The notes below the pieces were generated by a model. It saw only the letters and a program-made list of their open reading frames with translations, did not search any database and was not told the origin of the DNA. A DNA stretch of 13,226 nt from Methanotrichaceae archaeon (GTDB lineage Archaea; Halobacteriota; Methanosarcinia; Methanotrichales; Methanotrichaceae), in NCBI GenBank assembly GCA_013329455.1, contig DUKF01000146.1, positions 1 through 13,226 on the forward strand, read 5' to 3'. This document shows positions 1-5,979 of this stretch, in pieces. Each line of letters opens with the position of its first letter. Within the stretch, counting starts at the first letter, position 1. The position numbers were made by a program, and so were the translations under genes.

Positions 1-1
1 G

Positions 2-250
2 AAGATCAATCAGGAGCTGGGCGACAAGAGCGGCATGGCCAGCAGTATGGCACAGTTGGGACGCATCGCCGAACTGGAAAGAGACTACGTGACAGCAGTC
101 CAAATGTGGCAGCAGGCGTATTCAATCTTCGAGGATTTGAGGTCACCCAATAAGGATATCGTGGCCGGATGGTTCGCAAGGTTGCGGGAGGAGTTGGGTG
201 AGACTGAGTTCGAGAAGGTGTGGCAAAAGGCAGTGGAGAGCGTCTCATGA
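2..250 (+). CDS. C-terminal end of a TPR-repeat protein (5' truncated by window edge)
   Basis: The frame is open from the first base of the window to a TGA at 248-250, so only the last 82 codons are visible. The residues read as tandem tetratricopeptide helices: a segment starting LGDKSGMASSMAQLG, then an amphipathic pair around AELERDYVTAVQMWQQAYSI, then a C-terminal cap with an FEKVWQKAV motif. The LGDKSG-A-S style resembles TPR tails of large signalling proteins (NB-ARC, CHAT or caspase-like families), but the N-terminal domain is outside the window and its function cannot be read. The stop overlaps the start of the next gene (ATGA), so the protein is translationally coupled to the zinc-ribbon and membrane genes that follow. 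A TPR scaffold or sensor role is inferred from the family. Confidence 0.85.
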   Translation, partial: KINQELGDKSGMASSMAQLGRIAELERDYVTAVQMWQQAYSIFEDLRSPNKDIVAGWFARLREELGETEFEKVWQKAVESVS

Positions 251-468
251 TCCGCATCAAGTGCGTTAATCCCAACTGCACAGCGCCGGATGGCAAGTTC
301 CTCTGGGACGAGCGCGCCCACGTGGAGGGCGGAGGCGGCCTCGCAGAGCCTGGCGAAGAGGGCGCGGTTTCTTTCGTCGCAGAATGCCCCTACTGCGGGA
401 AAGAGAACAAGATCTGGCTGAAGAAGGTGAAAGAAGAGGACGTGGTGACGAGGATGTGGGGCCTATGA
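247..468 (+). CDS. small CX4C/CX2C zinc-ribbon-like protein (73 aa)
   Basis: A 73-residue protein with four cysteines in two pairs: C6 and C11 (CVNPNC) and C47 and C50 (CPYC). This is a typical four-Cys zinc-ribbon layout with a glycine/glutamate-rich loop between the knuckles. I chose the ATG at 247 over an in-frame GTG at 220 because it overlaps the upstream stop as ATGA and starts directly before the first knuckle. Its own stop overlaps the next start as ATGA as well. Zinc binding is inferred from spacing; the sequence shows no catalytic motif. It could be an adaptor between the TPR protein and the membrane protein, or a nucleic-acid-binding ribbon. No named family recognised. Confidence 0.8.
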   Translation: MIRIKCVNPNCTAPDGKFLWDERAHVEGGGGLAEPGEEGAVSFVAECPYCGKENKIWLKKVKEEDVVTRMWGL

Positions 469-932
469 GCGAGGAAGAGAAACCGCCCGAGGTCCGGGGA
501 GGATCGCTGACGAAGCTGGACCGGTTCTGGCTGGAGACGGCCCAGGGTGCGGCCAAGGAATCGGTCACCTCCATGGAGGTGGCCGCAAAGCAGCTTATCT
601 CCGTCACGAGCCTGCTCCAGGCGATCTACTTCGCAGCCATATCCTTCAGCGAGCTAAAGGGGAGCCTGGTGGCGGAGGACGCCGTCGGCTGGCTGCTCGT
701 CCTCCTGTTCGTGCTTCCTATCGTTTTCTGGCTCGCAAGCCTCGGCTTTGCGGTCCGGGTCTTCAAGCCGGAGACCTACAAGACGAACCTATCCTCGCCG
801 GACCTGGCGCGCCAGATGTACGAGGGGATGGTCGCCTACAAGCACGAGCAGCTACAGCGCGCCCACCTCTTCCTGCTGCTGGGTTTTGTTCCGCTGGTGG
901 TGAACATAGTCCTGTATCTCGCCTGGGTGTAG
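465..932 (+). CDS. three-helix integral membrane protein of a TPR/zinc-ribbon cassette
   Basis: A 155-residue protein. The chosen ATG at 465 overlaps the previous stop (ATGA); the longer open frame from 384 only reads through the upstream gene. The first ~40 residues are polar and acidic and include an amphipathic LDRFWLETAQ segment. Hydrophobic stretches lie at about 44-62, 74-98 (very hydrophobic, LLVLLFVLPIVFWLASLGF) and 134-154, close to the C-terminus. A polar segment of ~35 residues (about 100-133) lies between helices 2 and 3. I recognise no enzymatic motif. Coupling to the two upstream genes suggests a membrane partner or effector of the TPR protein; this is inference. Stop is TAG. 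Confidence 0.82.
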   Translation: MSEEEKPPEVRGGSLTKLDRFWLETAQGAAKESVTSMEVAAKQLISVTSLLQAIYFAAISFSELKGSLVAEDAVGWLLVLLFVLPIVFWLASLGFAVRVFKPETYKTNLSSPDLARQMYEGMVAYKHEQLQRAHLFLLLGFVPLVVNIVLYLAWV

Positions 933-1070
933 CTGCGGCGCGGCGGTTTACGAGATCGCAAGCTCGATTTCCGGCTCTGGCCGGAATCGATGGCGACGAT
1001 CCCGCACACTCCCTTCTGAGCCGTTTTCCAGCATCAGCCCCAAATACCATCCCGACGAAATAAAATCCCG

Positions 1071-1688
1071 ATGTCGCCCCAAGAGAGCGCCCTCGTCCTG
1101 GTCATCTACCTCGCCTGTTTTGCAGCCCTCCACAGCCTCATGGCAAGCCTTCCCTTCAAGAGAAGAGTCCAAAAAATCCTCGGCGATAGGACCGGCCCCT
1201 GGTACCCGGTCATCTTCTCCCTATCAGCCCTGGTGATGGTGCTGCCTCTCGTCTACCTGGTCTACCTCTTCCCCGGTAAAATTCTATACGTCGTCCCCTC
1301 GCCCTGGCGGTGGGCGATGGTCGCATGCCAGGTGCTGGCGGGGATCGTCTCGATGAGGGCCTTCATCGACGCGCCCCACAGATTCCGGGTGCCGCTACAG
1401 CTCAAAGAGCCGAATTCCTCCGAGGCGGAGCTTCTGAAGCTGCGCGGGATATACTGCTGGATAAGAGACCCCTTCCTTCTCTCGGGCTTTCTAATCATCT
1501 GGCTGACCCCATTCATGACGACGAACCTCCTCATCCTGTATGTCATGGCCACGGTCTACCTGTACCTGGGGTCCCTCCACTGGGAGAAAAGGCTCCTCGC
1601 CCAATTCGGAGACGAGTTCCGTGAGTACCAGATACGAGTTCCGAGGATGATACCAAAACGGGGGAGAAGCTGCCCTCCTGCCCGATGA
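1071..1688 (+). CDS. integral-membrane methyltransferase-like protein, copy 1 (ICMT/NnrU/MddA style)
   Basis: A 205-residue multispan protein. The C-terminal half has the layout of the isoprenylcysteine carboxyl methyltransferase / phospholipid methyltransferase-like superfamily: RGIYCWIRDP (about 125-134), WLTPFMT (144-150), a hydrophobic span, then WEKRLLAQFG (171-180) and EYQIRVPRMIP (185-195). These proteins methylate small or lipid-like substrates with S-adenosylmethionine inside the membrane; the substrate here is unknown. The family's usual RHP triplet is RDP here, and the usual EE before the FG motif is WE, so SAM-site residues are altered compared with copy 2. The ATG at 1071 puts the first helix (ALVLVIYLACFAALHS) at the N-terminus, as in the paralogue. 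A TATA-like AAATAC lies about 26 bp upstream. Membrane placement is firm; catalytic competence is uncertain. Confidence 0.8.
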   Translation: MSPQESALVLVIYLACFAALHSLMASLPFKRRVQKILGDRTGPWYPVIFSLSALVMVLPLVYLVYLFPGKILYVVPSPWRWAMVACQVLAGIVSMRAFIDAPHRFRVPLQLKEPNSSEAELLKLRGIYCWIRDPFLLSGFLIIWLTPFMTTNLLILYVMATVYLYLGSLHWEKRLLAQFGDEFREYQIRVPRMIPKRGRSCPPAR

Positions 1689-1724
1689 AGGCGAAAGGTG
1701 AAACGGATCGAAAAGGTGCATCAA

Positions 1725-2372
1725 ATGTCCACAAGCTTTAATCTCATCCTGGCCTTCTACCTCGTCGGTTTTGCCGCCCTCCACAGCCTTCTCGCGGGCC
1801 TCTGGCTAAAACGCCGGGCTCGACGGGCTTTCGGCCAAAGAGCGATGCGCTGGTACCGGCTCGTTTACTCGATCCTGACGGCTGTTACCCTCTTTCCGCT
1901 GTTATACCTGCTTTATCTGTTCCCAGGCGAGGTCCTCTATCTAGTCCCCTCGCCCTGGCGATGGATCATGATCTTCGGGCAGGTCCTCGCAGCCCTCGCC
2001 CTCGGGAAGACCTTACTGGAGTCAGGGCCCCTGCGGTTTCTGGGGATCAGGCCCGACGACGGTGAGGGCGAGGGCGAGGGCGAGCTGATCATCCGGGGCA
2101 TCTACTGCAGGGTGAGAAACCCGCTATTCCTCTTCGCCCTGATATTCTTCTGGCTGACCCCCGTCATGACCGATAACCTCCTCGTCCTCTACCTCCTTGC
2201 AACGATCTATTTCTATCTGGGATCGATCCACGAGGAAAGGATGCTGGCTGAAAAGTTCGGCGATCCGTACCGCGACTACCAAAGGCGTGTGCCCAGGATC
2301 GTCCCCCGCCTCCGCTGCAGCTTCCCGGAGACGAAGGGCGAGGGCCGGAGAGGTCAGCCCCCGGGCCCCTAG
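1725..2372 (+). CDS. integral-membrane methyltransferase-like protein, copy 2 (ICMT/NnrU/MddA style)
   Basis: A 215-residue tandem paralogue of the preceding gene, 36 bp downstream. The two align end to end, with a nearly identical N-terminal helix (FAALHSL), a shared LFPG-VLY-VPSPWRW block and a shared RGIYC...WLTP...MT core. This copy keeps more of the canonical signature: RNP (131-133), HEERMLAEKFG (169-179, both glutamates) and YQRRVPRIVP (185-194). I placed the start at ATG 1725 rather than GTG 1698 because AAAAGGTG sits 6 nt upstream and the resulting N-terminus aligns with copy 1. Residues 114-120 are an EGEGEGE stretch encoded by a short GAGGGC tandem repeat and absent from copy 1. 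The probable role is SAM-dependent methylation in the membrane, with unknown substrate. Confidence 0.85.
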   Translation: MSTSFNLILAFYLVGFAALHSLLAGLWLKRRARRAFGQRAMRWYRLVYSILTAVTLFPLLYLLYLFPGEVLYLVPSPWRWIMIFGQVLAALALGKTLLESGPLRFLGIRPDDGEGEGEGELIIRGIYCRVRNPLFLFALIFFWLTPVMTDNLLVLYLLATIYFYLGSIHEERMLAEKFGDPYRDYQRRVPRIVPRLRCSFPETKGEGRRGQPPGP

Positions 2373-2400
2373 ACCCGAAGACCTTAATGTCGGCGAACGG

Positions 2401-2964
2401 TCACCGGCCGTAAGTGGCGAGGGCTTCGCCCGACTGGAGAACGTGCCCCTCCATCGCCGCCTCGAAGTCGGCTCTTCCGGACCCTGGTGCTAGATCAAGC
2501 TTCGTATCCAAACCGCGGACCTTCAGGACGTACCTGTGAGCAGGTCCCGGTGGCGGGCAGGGCCCATAGTACCCGATCAGCCCGAAGCCGTTTGTCCCCT
2601 GGACTGCCACCACAGGTTCTGATACCTCGCCCTCTGGGGGTATGCCTTCTGGTATCGTCTTTGGCGGTTCCAGGTTCCAGATCAGCCAGTGGACGAAGGT
2701 GCCCCTTGGAGCGTCTGGGTCCTCCAGGATCAGAGCGACCGATTCGACGGATTCGTCCAGCCCCACGATTTCGACAGGGGGCGAGAGGTTCTCGCCCTCG
2801 CATGTGTACATCTTGGGGAAAGAATCAAAGCCCAATTTCACTTCCAGAACTTCTGAACTGTCCATATCTTCCAACCCATCGTCTTCGTCATCTTCCGCAC
2901 ACCCTGCCAGGGTGACTGACACCAGCATCGCCGACGCGATTAAGATCGTAACAAAAGTCCTCAT
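2401..2964 (-). CDS. PEBP / YbhB-YbcL family lipoprotein
   Basis: A 187-residue protein of the phosphatidylethanolamine-binding / Raf-kinase-inhibitor-like family. It begins with a signal sequence and a lipobox-like LAGC at 19-22, so C22 would be the lipidated residue, followed by an acidic linker (EDDEDD). Family motifs follow in order: DPDAP (82-86), FVHWLIWN (90-97) and the ligand-pocket motif GYYGPCPPPG with HRY (131-144). Bacterial and archaeal members are small periplasmic or cytosolic proteins with an anion-binding pocket and unclear ligand. The start overlaps the OsmC stop (TCAT on the plus strand, ATGA on the coding strand), so the two are co-transcribed. It converges on the methyltransferase pair with a 28-bp gap. 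Extracytoplasmic lipid anchoring is inferred from the N-terminus. Confidence 0.92.
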   Translation of the reverse strand: MRTFVTILIASAMLVSVTLAGCAEDDEDDGLEDMDSSEVLEVKLGFDSFPKMYTCEGENLSPPVEIVGLDESVESVALILEDPDAPRGTFVHWLIWNLEPPKTIPEGIPPEGEVSEPVVAVQGTNGFGLIGYYGPCPPPGPAHRYVLKVRGLDTKLDLAPGSGRADFEAAMEGHVLQSGEALATYGR

Positions 2965-3386
2965 TCCGACTCCACCTCAAAATCGATGCTCACTGAGGTA
3001 GTCATCGACCTGATGACGGGCACCCTGTCGGCGACATCCGCGAACATCTCCCTGAGAGTCTCGGTATCCCCGTCAGCATTCAGGCGGACCTTTATCTCGA
3101 TCCTGGTCATCTCTCGGCCGTCCCCCATCCACTCCAAAACACCGACCGCCTCCGACCTGTAGGACCGGAGGGCGACATTGTACTTCTTTGCTCTCGCGAG
3201 GGTGGTGGTGAGAACGCAGGCGTTGGCGGCGGCGACAAAGATGTTCTCAGGCGAGGGGAAACTTTCGATGCCGCCGAACTCCGCATGCAGAGCGAACTCG
3301 ATTCTGTGGCCTGAAGGAAAGGCGATCTCGCCTTTTGCCCCCTCGGTCCAGGTCACCTGGTTTGAAAAAGAGATCTCTTCGGTCAT
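2961..3386 (-). CDS. OsmC-family protein with only one of the two redox cysteines
   Basis: A 141-residue OsmC/Ohr-fold protein. The helix carrying the peroxidatic cysteine is clear: SPENIFVAAANACVLTT, with C57. In active OsmC/Ohr thiol peroxidases a second cysteine lies in a C-terminal CPV motif; here the matching segment reads ADRVPVIRSM, with V122 in place of Cys. C57 is the only cysteine in the protein. It may work as a one-Cys peroxidase using an external thiol, or may have lost peroxidase activity. It is the first gene of a two-gene unit with the PEBP lipoprotein (ATGA overlap). A 7-bp inverted repeat lies directly before the ATG and may be an operator. The CDF exporter gene ends 68 bp upstream on the same strand. 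Confidence 0.9.
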   Translation of the reverse strand: MTEEISFSNQVTWTEGAKGEIAFPSGHRIEFALHAEFGGIESFPSPENIFVAAANACVLTTTLARAKKYNVALRSYRSEAVGVLEWMGDGREMTRIEIKVRLNADGDTETLREMFADVADRVPVIRSMTTSVSIDFEVESE

Positions 3387-3387
3387 C

Positions 3388-3404
3388 AGTTCCAGTTTGG
3401 AACT
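3388..3404. promoter_or_regulatory. inverted repeat AGTTCCA-N3-TGGAACT before the OsmC start, possible operator
   Basis: Perfect 7-bp arms around a 3-bp spacer end one base before the OsmC ATG (3386, minus strand). A TATA-like GATAATTA lies about 25-30 bp from the start on the coding strand (around 3411-3418), so the repeat covers the expected transcription start, a common place for archaeal repressor sites. The regulator is unknown. Confidence 0.4.
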
Positions 3405-3454
3405 TCTTGGTAATTATCACTTTCCAGCAATTTTCGGGCGAAGGGGCGATGAGG

Positions 3455-4480
3455 TCAACGGTGAGAGTGGTCGGGCAGACCGTCGTGGCTGTGGTTCTCC
3501 ACTCGATGATAAGCCTCCCCGGGAGACCTGGGCGGGTCGATGTGTACCGTCGCATCGGATAGGTACGCCAGGCCGTGGAGGAGCTGATGGCTGACCTCCT
3601 TTGCTATATCGTGACCCCTCTCGACGGACAGGTCCGGATCGACGATCACGTTGATCTCTGCGTGAAGCCTGTGGCCAAGCCACCTCACCTTGACCCCCGC
3701 CACCTCCTCGACGCCAGAGGCGCGGGCCGCCGCATCTCTCACGTCGTCCACAACTTCGGGGTCGACGCCGTCGATCAGCCTCGTCAAGACCACCCGGCCC
3801 GACTTCCAGCCGATCTGGAGTATGACGATGGTTATCAATAAACCCACCAGGGGATCTGCCCTTGGGTAGCCCGCCCAGACACCGACCGCCCCGAAGAGGA
3901 CCGCAAGGCTCGTCAGGCCGTCGACCCTCGCGTGGTAGCCGTCGGCCACCAGGGCCGCGCTTCCGATCTCCCGACCCACCTTCATCCGGAAGACGGCCAC
4001 AGCCTCGTTTCCGACAAATCCGATCAGCGACGCGAGAATCACCGCCCAGAGAAAGCCGACGGATCGGGGCTGAAATAGCCTCATGATCGACTCGTAACCC
4101 GTGAAGACGGCGCTGGCGATGATCACGAAGACTATGGCTAGGCCCGCCAAGTCCTCGGCCCGGCCGTAACCGTAGGTGAACTGCTTGGTGGCAGGACGCT
4201 GACCGAGCCTGAAGGCGACCCAGAGGGGGACTGCAGTCGCCGCATCTCCGAGGTTGTGGATCGTGTCGGCGAGCAGCGCCATGCTGCCCGAACGCAGGAC
4301 TATCACCACCTGGATGAGGGCCGTTGCTAGAAGCGCCAGAAAGGATACTTTGACGGCCCAGACCCCCCTCTCGACCGCGAGAAGGGAAGGATCGGCAGGA
4401 CCATGGGCGTGGAGGTGGAGGTGTTTAAGGCCGTGGGCGAACCTGCTTTCTGAATTATGGGGGTCGTTCTTGCGGATCAT
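3455..4480 (-). CDS. cation diffusion facilitator (CDF) family metal exporter, Zn-type site
   Basis: A 341-residue CDF transporter, a normal family length. Six hydrophobic segments span roughly residues 38-235. The transport site has HNLGD (H75, D79) in TM2 and HARVD (H183, D187) in TM5, the HxxxD/HxxxD arrangement typical of Zn2+ (and Cd2+) transporters rather than the DxxxD of Mn types. The cytosolic C-terminal domain shows the usual RxxGHRLHAEI, VDPDLSVERGHDI and VHIDP elements. Histidine-rich segments sit at both ends: HGLKHLHLHAHG near residues 16-27 and HxxxxHSHDGLPDHSHR at 325-341. I chose the ATG at 4480; the longer open frame only runs antisense to the divergent TPR gene. It exports metal from the cytosol by proton antiport (family knowledge). 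Confidence 0.92.
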   Translation of the reverse strand: MIRKNDPHNSESRFAHGLKHLHLHAHGPADPSLLAVERGVWAVKVSFLALLATALIQVVIVLRSGSMALLADTIHNLGDAATAVPLWVAFRLGQRPATKQFTYGYGRAEDLAGLAIVFVIIASAVFTGYESIMRLFQPRSVGFLWAVILASLIGFVGNEAVAVFRMKVGREIGSAALVADGYHARVDGLTSLAVLFGAVGVWAGYPRADPLVGLLITIVILQIGWKSGRVVLTRLIDGVDPEVVDDVRDAAARASGVEEVAGVKVRWLGHRLHAEINVIVDPDLSVERGHDIAKEVSHQLLHGLAYLSDATVHIDPPRSPGEAYHRVENHSHDGLPDHSHR

Positions 4481-4512
4481 GAAGCGATCAGAAGTCAGGT
4501 TCGACCCCCGCC

Positions 4513-4520
4513 AATTTAAA
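4513..4520 (-). promoter_or_regulatory. TATA-like box for the CDF exporter
   Basis: TTTAAATT on the minus strand, centred about 36 bp before the CDF ATG, which would leave a leader of about 10 nt. It lies in the 115-bp region shared with the divergent TPR gene. No strong ribosome site is visible. Confidence 0.4.
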
Positions 4521-4562
4521 GCTGCGGCCTGTTCTGGGCCAATTAACGAAGATTCAGGATGA

Positions 4563-4570
4563 AGTATATT
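4563..4570 (+). promoter_or_regulatory. TATA-like box for the membrane-anchored TPR gene
   Basis: AGTATATT is centred about 30 bp before the ATG at 4596, so the transcript would be nearly leaderless. No Shine-Dalgarno motif lies ahead of the ATG, which fits. This spacing also argues against the in-frame TTG at 4569, which would overlap the box. Confidence 0.45.
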
Positions 4571-4595
4571 GGCGGTCGCAATCTTACAATCCGAC

Positions 4596-4991
4596 ATGGA
4601 CCCGCTCCTTCTGATCCTCATCGGCTTCGTCCTCATCTCGGCCATCGCCTTTGCGGCAGTCAGGAAGTTTGTCATCGCAAACTCCGACTTCTGGATGTCG
4701 ATGGGCCTCATCCTCGCCGACCGGGGAAGGTACGAAAGGGCCGCCCGATGCTGCGAGAAGGCCGTCAAGATTTACCCGTTTTACGTCCACGCCTGGAACA
4801 ACAGGGGCCTGGCTCTGTGCCAGCTCGGCAGATACGAGGAAGCTCTCGAATGTCTAGAGGAGGCCCTGACCCTGAACCCGGATCTGGGTGAGGCCTGGCA
4901 GAACAAGGGGCTCGTTCTCGAAAAGCTCGAAAGACAGAAAGAGGCAGAAGAGGCTTTCCAAAGAGCCAAGGCGCTGGGCATAGGTTTGTGA
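4596..4991 (+). CDS. membrane-anchored TPR protein (131 aa)
   Basis: An N-terminal hydrophobic helix (residues 3-25, LLLILIGFVLISAIAFAAV) is followed by three TPR units at about 30-61, 64-95 and 98-131. They carry standard signature residues (WNNRGLALCQLGRYEEALECL; WQNKGLVLEKLERQKEAEEAF). The tandem repeats end abruptly at the C-terminus. I chose ATG 4596 over the in-frame TTG at 4569 because of TATA spacing and because the helix then begins right at the N-terminus. The TPR surface is a protein-binding platform held at the membrane; the partner is unknown. The gene is divergent from the CDF exporter and shares its 115-bp upstream region, so co-regulation is possible but unproven. Confidence 0.87.
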   Translation: MDPLLLILIGFVLISAIAFAAVRKFVIANSDFWMSMGLILADRGRYERAARCCEKAVKIYPFYVHAWNNRGLALCQLGRYEEALECLEEALTLNPDLGEAWQNKGLVLEKLERQKEAEEAFQRAKALGIGL

Positions 4992-5003
4992 TTGTTACGC
5001 GAC

Positions 5004-5020
5004 GTAAAAAGCTTTTTTAC
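5004..5020 (+). terminator. A/T palindrome with T-run after the TPR gene
   Basis: GTAAAAA-GC-TTTTTTAC forms a short inverted repeat ending in a run of six T, 13 bp after the TPR stop. It could end TPR transcription; it also lies just before the TATA box of the next gene. Confidence 0.35.
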
Positions 5021-5021
5021 A

Positions 5022-5029
5022 GATTATAA
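5022..5029 (+). promoter_or_regulatory. TATA-like box for the secreted repeat protein
   Basis: GATTATAA is centred about 31 bp before the ATG at 5057. A weak GGAG lies 9 nt before the ATG. Confidence 0.45.
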
Positions 5030-5056
5030 CGGATAGGTTCTCCCGGAGACGAATCC

Positions 5057-5854
5057 ATGAAGACGATCCCGACCTTGATCATGGCAGCGATTCTTTTAAT
5101 CATGAGCGTATCGGATGGAGCGCCTCATCCCCGCGAGGTGGTCCAGGCGAGCGAGATTTTGGCCAAGATCGAGATGGGAGAGCCCGTCTCCTATGATAAC
5201 CTGATCGTCGAGGGCGACCTGAACCTGAGCAAGATCGGTCTGGATATTGTTCCTGAGCTGAGGACGAGTTTGGGGGCAGGGTTGGGGACGCCGACGGGAT
5301 CCGAGATCGAAAGTCCAAAGCTGGTTGAAGGGGCGAAGCTGATCGAGTCTCCGATAAGCATCACCAACTCCGAGATCCGGGGGAACGTCTACTTCGAGAA
5401 CATTACCTTCCGCAATTCAGTGAACTTTGCGGGCACCAACATCGGTGGCAACGCCAGCTTCGCTGAGGCCAAGTTCGAGAACCATGCAGCCTTTTTGTAT
5501 ACCAGGTTCGGCGGCAACGCCAGTTTCAAGGCGGCCAGGTTCAACGGAAGCGCCTACTTCTCGGGCGACCAGTTCAGGGGACGAGCCGACTTCGAGGAGG
5601 CCCAGTTCGGAAACCTCGCGGGCTTCAGCTACGCCAAATTCGGTGAAGATGCTGATTTCAAGGGCGCAAAGTTCAGGGACGAGGCCTGCTTCGGCGGGGC
5701 CCAGTTCAGCGACGATGCCGACTTCGAGGGGACCGAGTTCAGTGGCTATGCATACTTCGGCAGGGCCCAGTTCAACGGAAGATCCCACCTAAAGGAGGCT
5801 CGGTTCACCGACATCGCCAACTTCTACAATGCCCATTTAGGTGACAGGACTTAG
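5057..5854 (+). CDS. secreted pentapeptide-like repeat protein with an 11-residue period
   Basis: A 265-residue protein. Residues 1-21 form a signal peptide (MKTIPTLIMAAILLIMSVSDG), so export is likely. Residues ~28-60 form a leading segment (EILAKIEMGEPVSYDNL-IVEGDLNL) often seen ahead of such repeats, then a variable linker. From ~105 to 260 the chain is repetitive, with pattern A-x-F-x-x-A-x-F-x(3) and phenylalanines at 135, 140, 146, 151, 157, 162 and so on to 239, alternating steps of 5 and 6. This resembles the Pfam Pentapeptide_3 style rather than strict five-residue repeats. The predicted fold is a stacked beta-helix (inference). There is no catalytic motif; a structural or binding role at the cell surface is possible. 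The stop is TAG, followed by an A-rich stretch. Confidence 0.88.
   Translation: MKTIPTLIMAAILLIMSVSDGAPHPREVVQASEILAKIEMGEPVSYDNLIVEGDLNLSKIGLDIVPELRTSLGAGLGTPTGSEIESPKLVEGAKLIESPISITNSEIRGNVYFENITFRNSVNFAGTNIGGNASFAEAKFENHAAFLYTRFGGNASFKAARFNGSAYFSGDQFRGRADFEEAQFGNLAGFSYAKFGEDADFKGAKFRDEACFGGAQFSDDADFEGTEFSGYAYFGRAQFNGRSHLKEARFTDIANFYNAHLGDRT
5510..5785 (+). repeat. 33-bp-period coding repeat in the pentapeptide-like gene
   Basis: The 11-residue protein period appears in the DNA as a diverged ~33-bp tandem repeat with recurring GCC(A/G)-(N)-TTC and (A/C)A-GTTC blocks. Copies differ at many third positions, so it is an old repeat array rather than a recent expansion. It extends, less cleanly, about 90 bp further upstream. 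Confidence 0.6.
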
Positions 5855-5945
5855 CAGAAGAAGAAAAAGAAGGATATTAAGAAATAAGAATCGGAACAAG
5901 AATAGGATCGGCATCAGGAACCTCCACCCTCGATAGATATAAAAA

Positions 5946-5956
5946 ATAAATATATA
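5946..5956 (+). promoter_or_regulatory. TATA-like box for the 74-aa orphan gene
   Basis: An AATAAATATAT block is centred about 29 bp before the ATG at 5980, giving a leaderless arrangement. This is the main reason for choosing 5980 over ATG 5956, which overlaps the box. Confidence 0.45.
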
Positions 5957-5979
5957 TGATAAATACGTATAGTTTAATC

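Noticed and set aside
963..992. Imperfect hairpin TCGATTTCCGG / CCGGAATCGA after the three-helix gene
   Set aside because: It has a bulge and no T-run; it might end the cassette transcript but is too weak to call.
2197..2493. 98-codon frame spanning the end of methyltransferase copy 2 and the PEBP 3' end
   Set aside because: Shadow of two genes in other frames with Arg/Ser/Pro-rich composition.
4481..4768. N-terminal extension of the CDF exporter by 96 residues
   Set aside because: It runs antisense to the TPR gene and its TATA box, has no CDF homology, and ATG 4480 gives the normal length.
5417..5788. Long antisense frame within the repeat gene with an 11-residue repeat of its own
   Set aside because: It is the mirror of the 33-bp coding repeat; it has no signal peptide or ribosome site.
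5852..5886. In-frame continuation after the TAG stop of the repeat protein (a short Lys-rich tail to a TAA), possible pyrrolysine or readthrough
   Set aside because: The tail is only ten codons and A-rich, no downstream structure resembles a readthrough element, and the probable host group is not known to use pyrrolysine.
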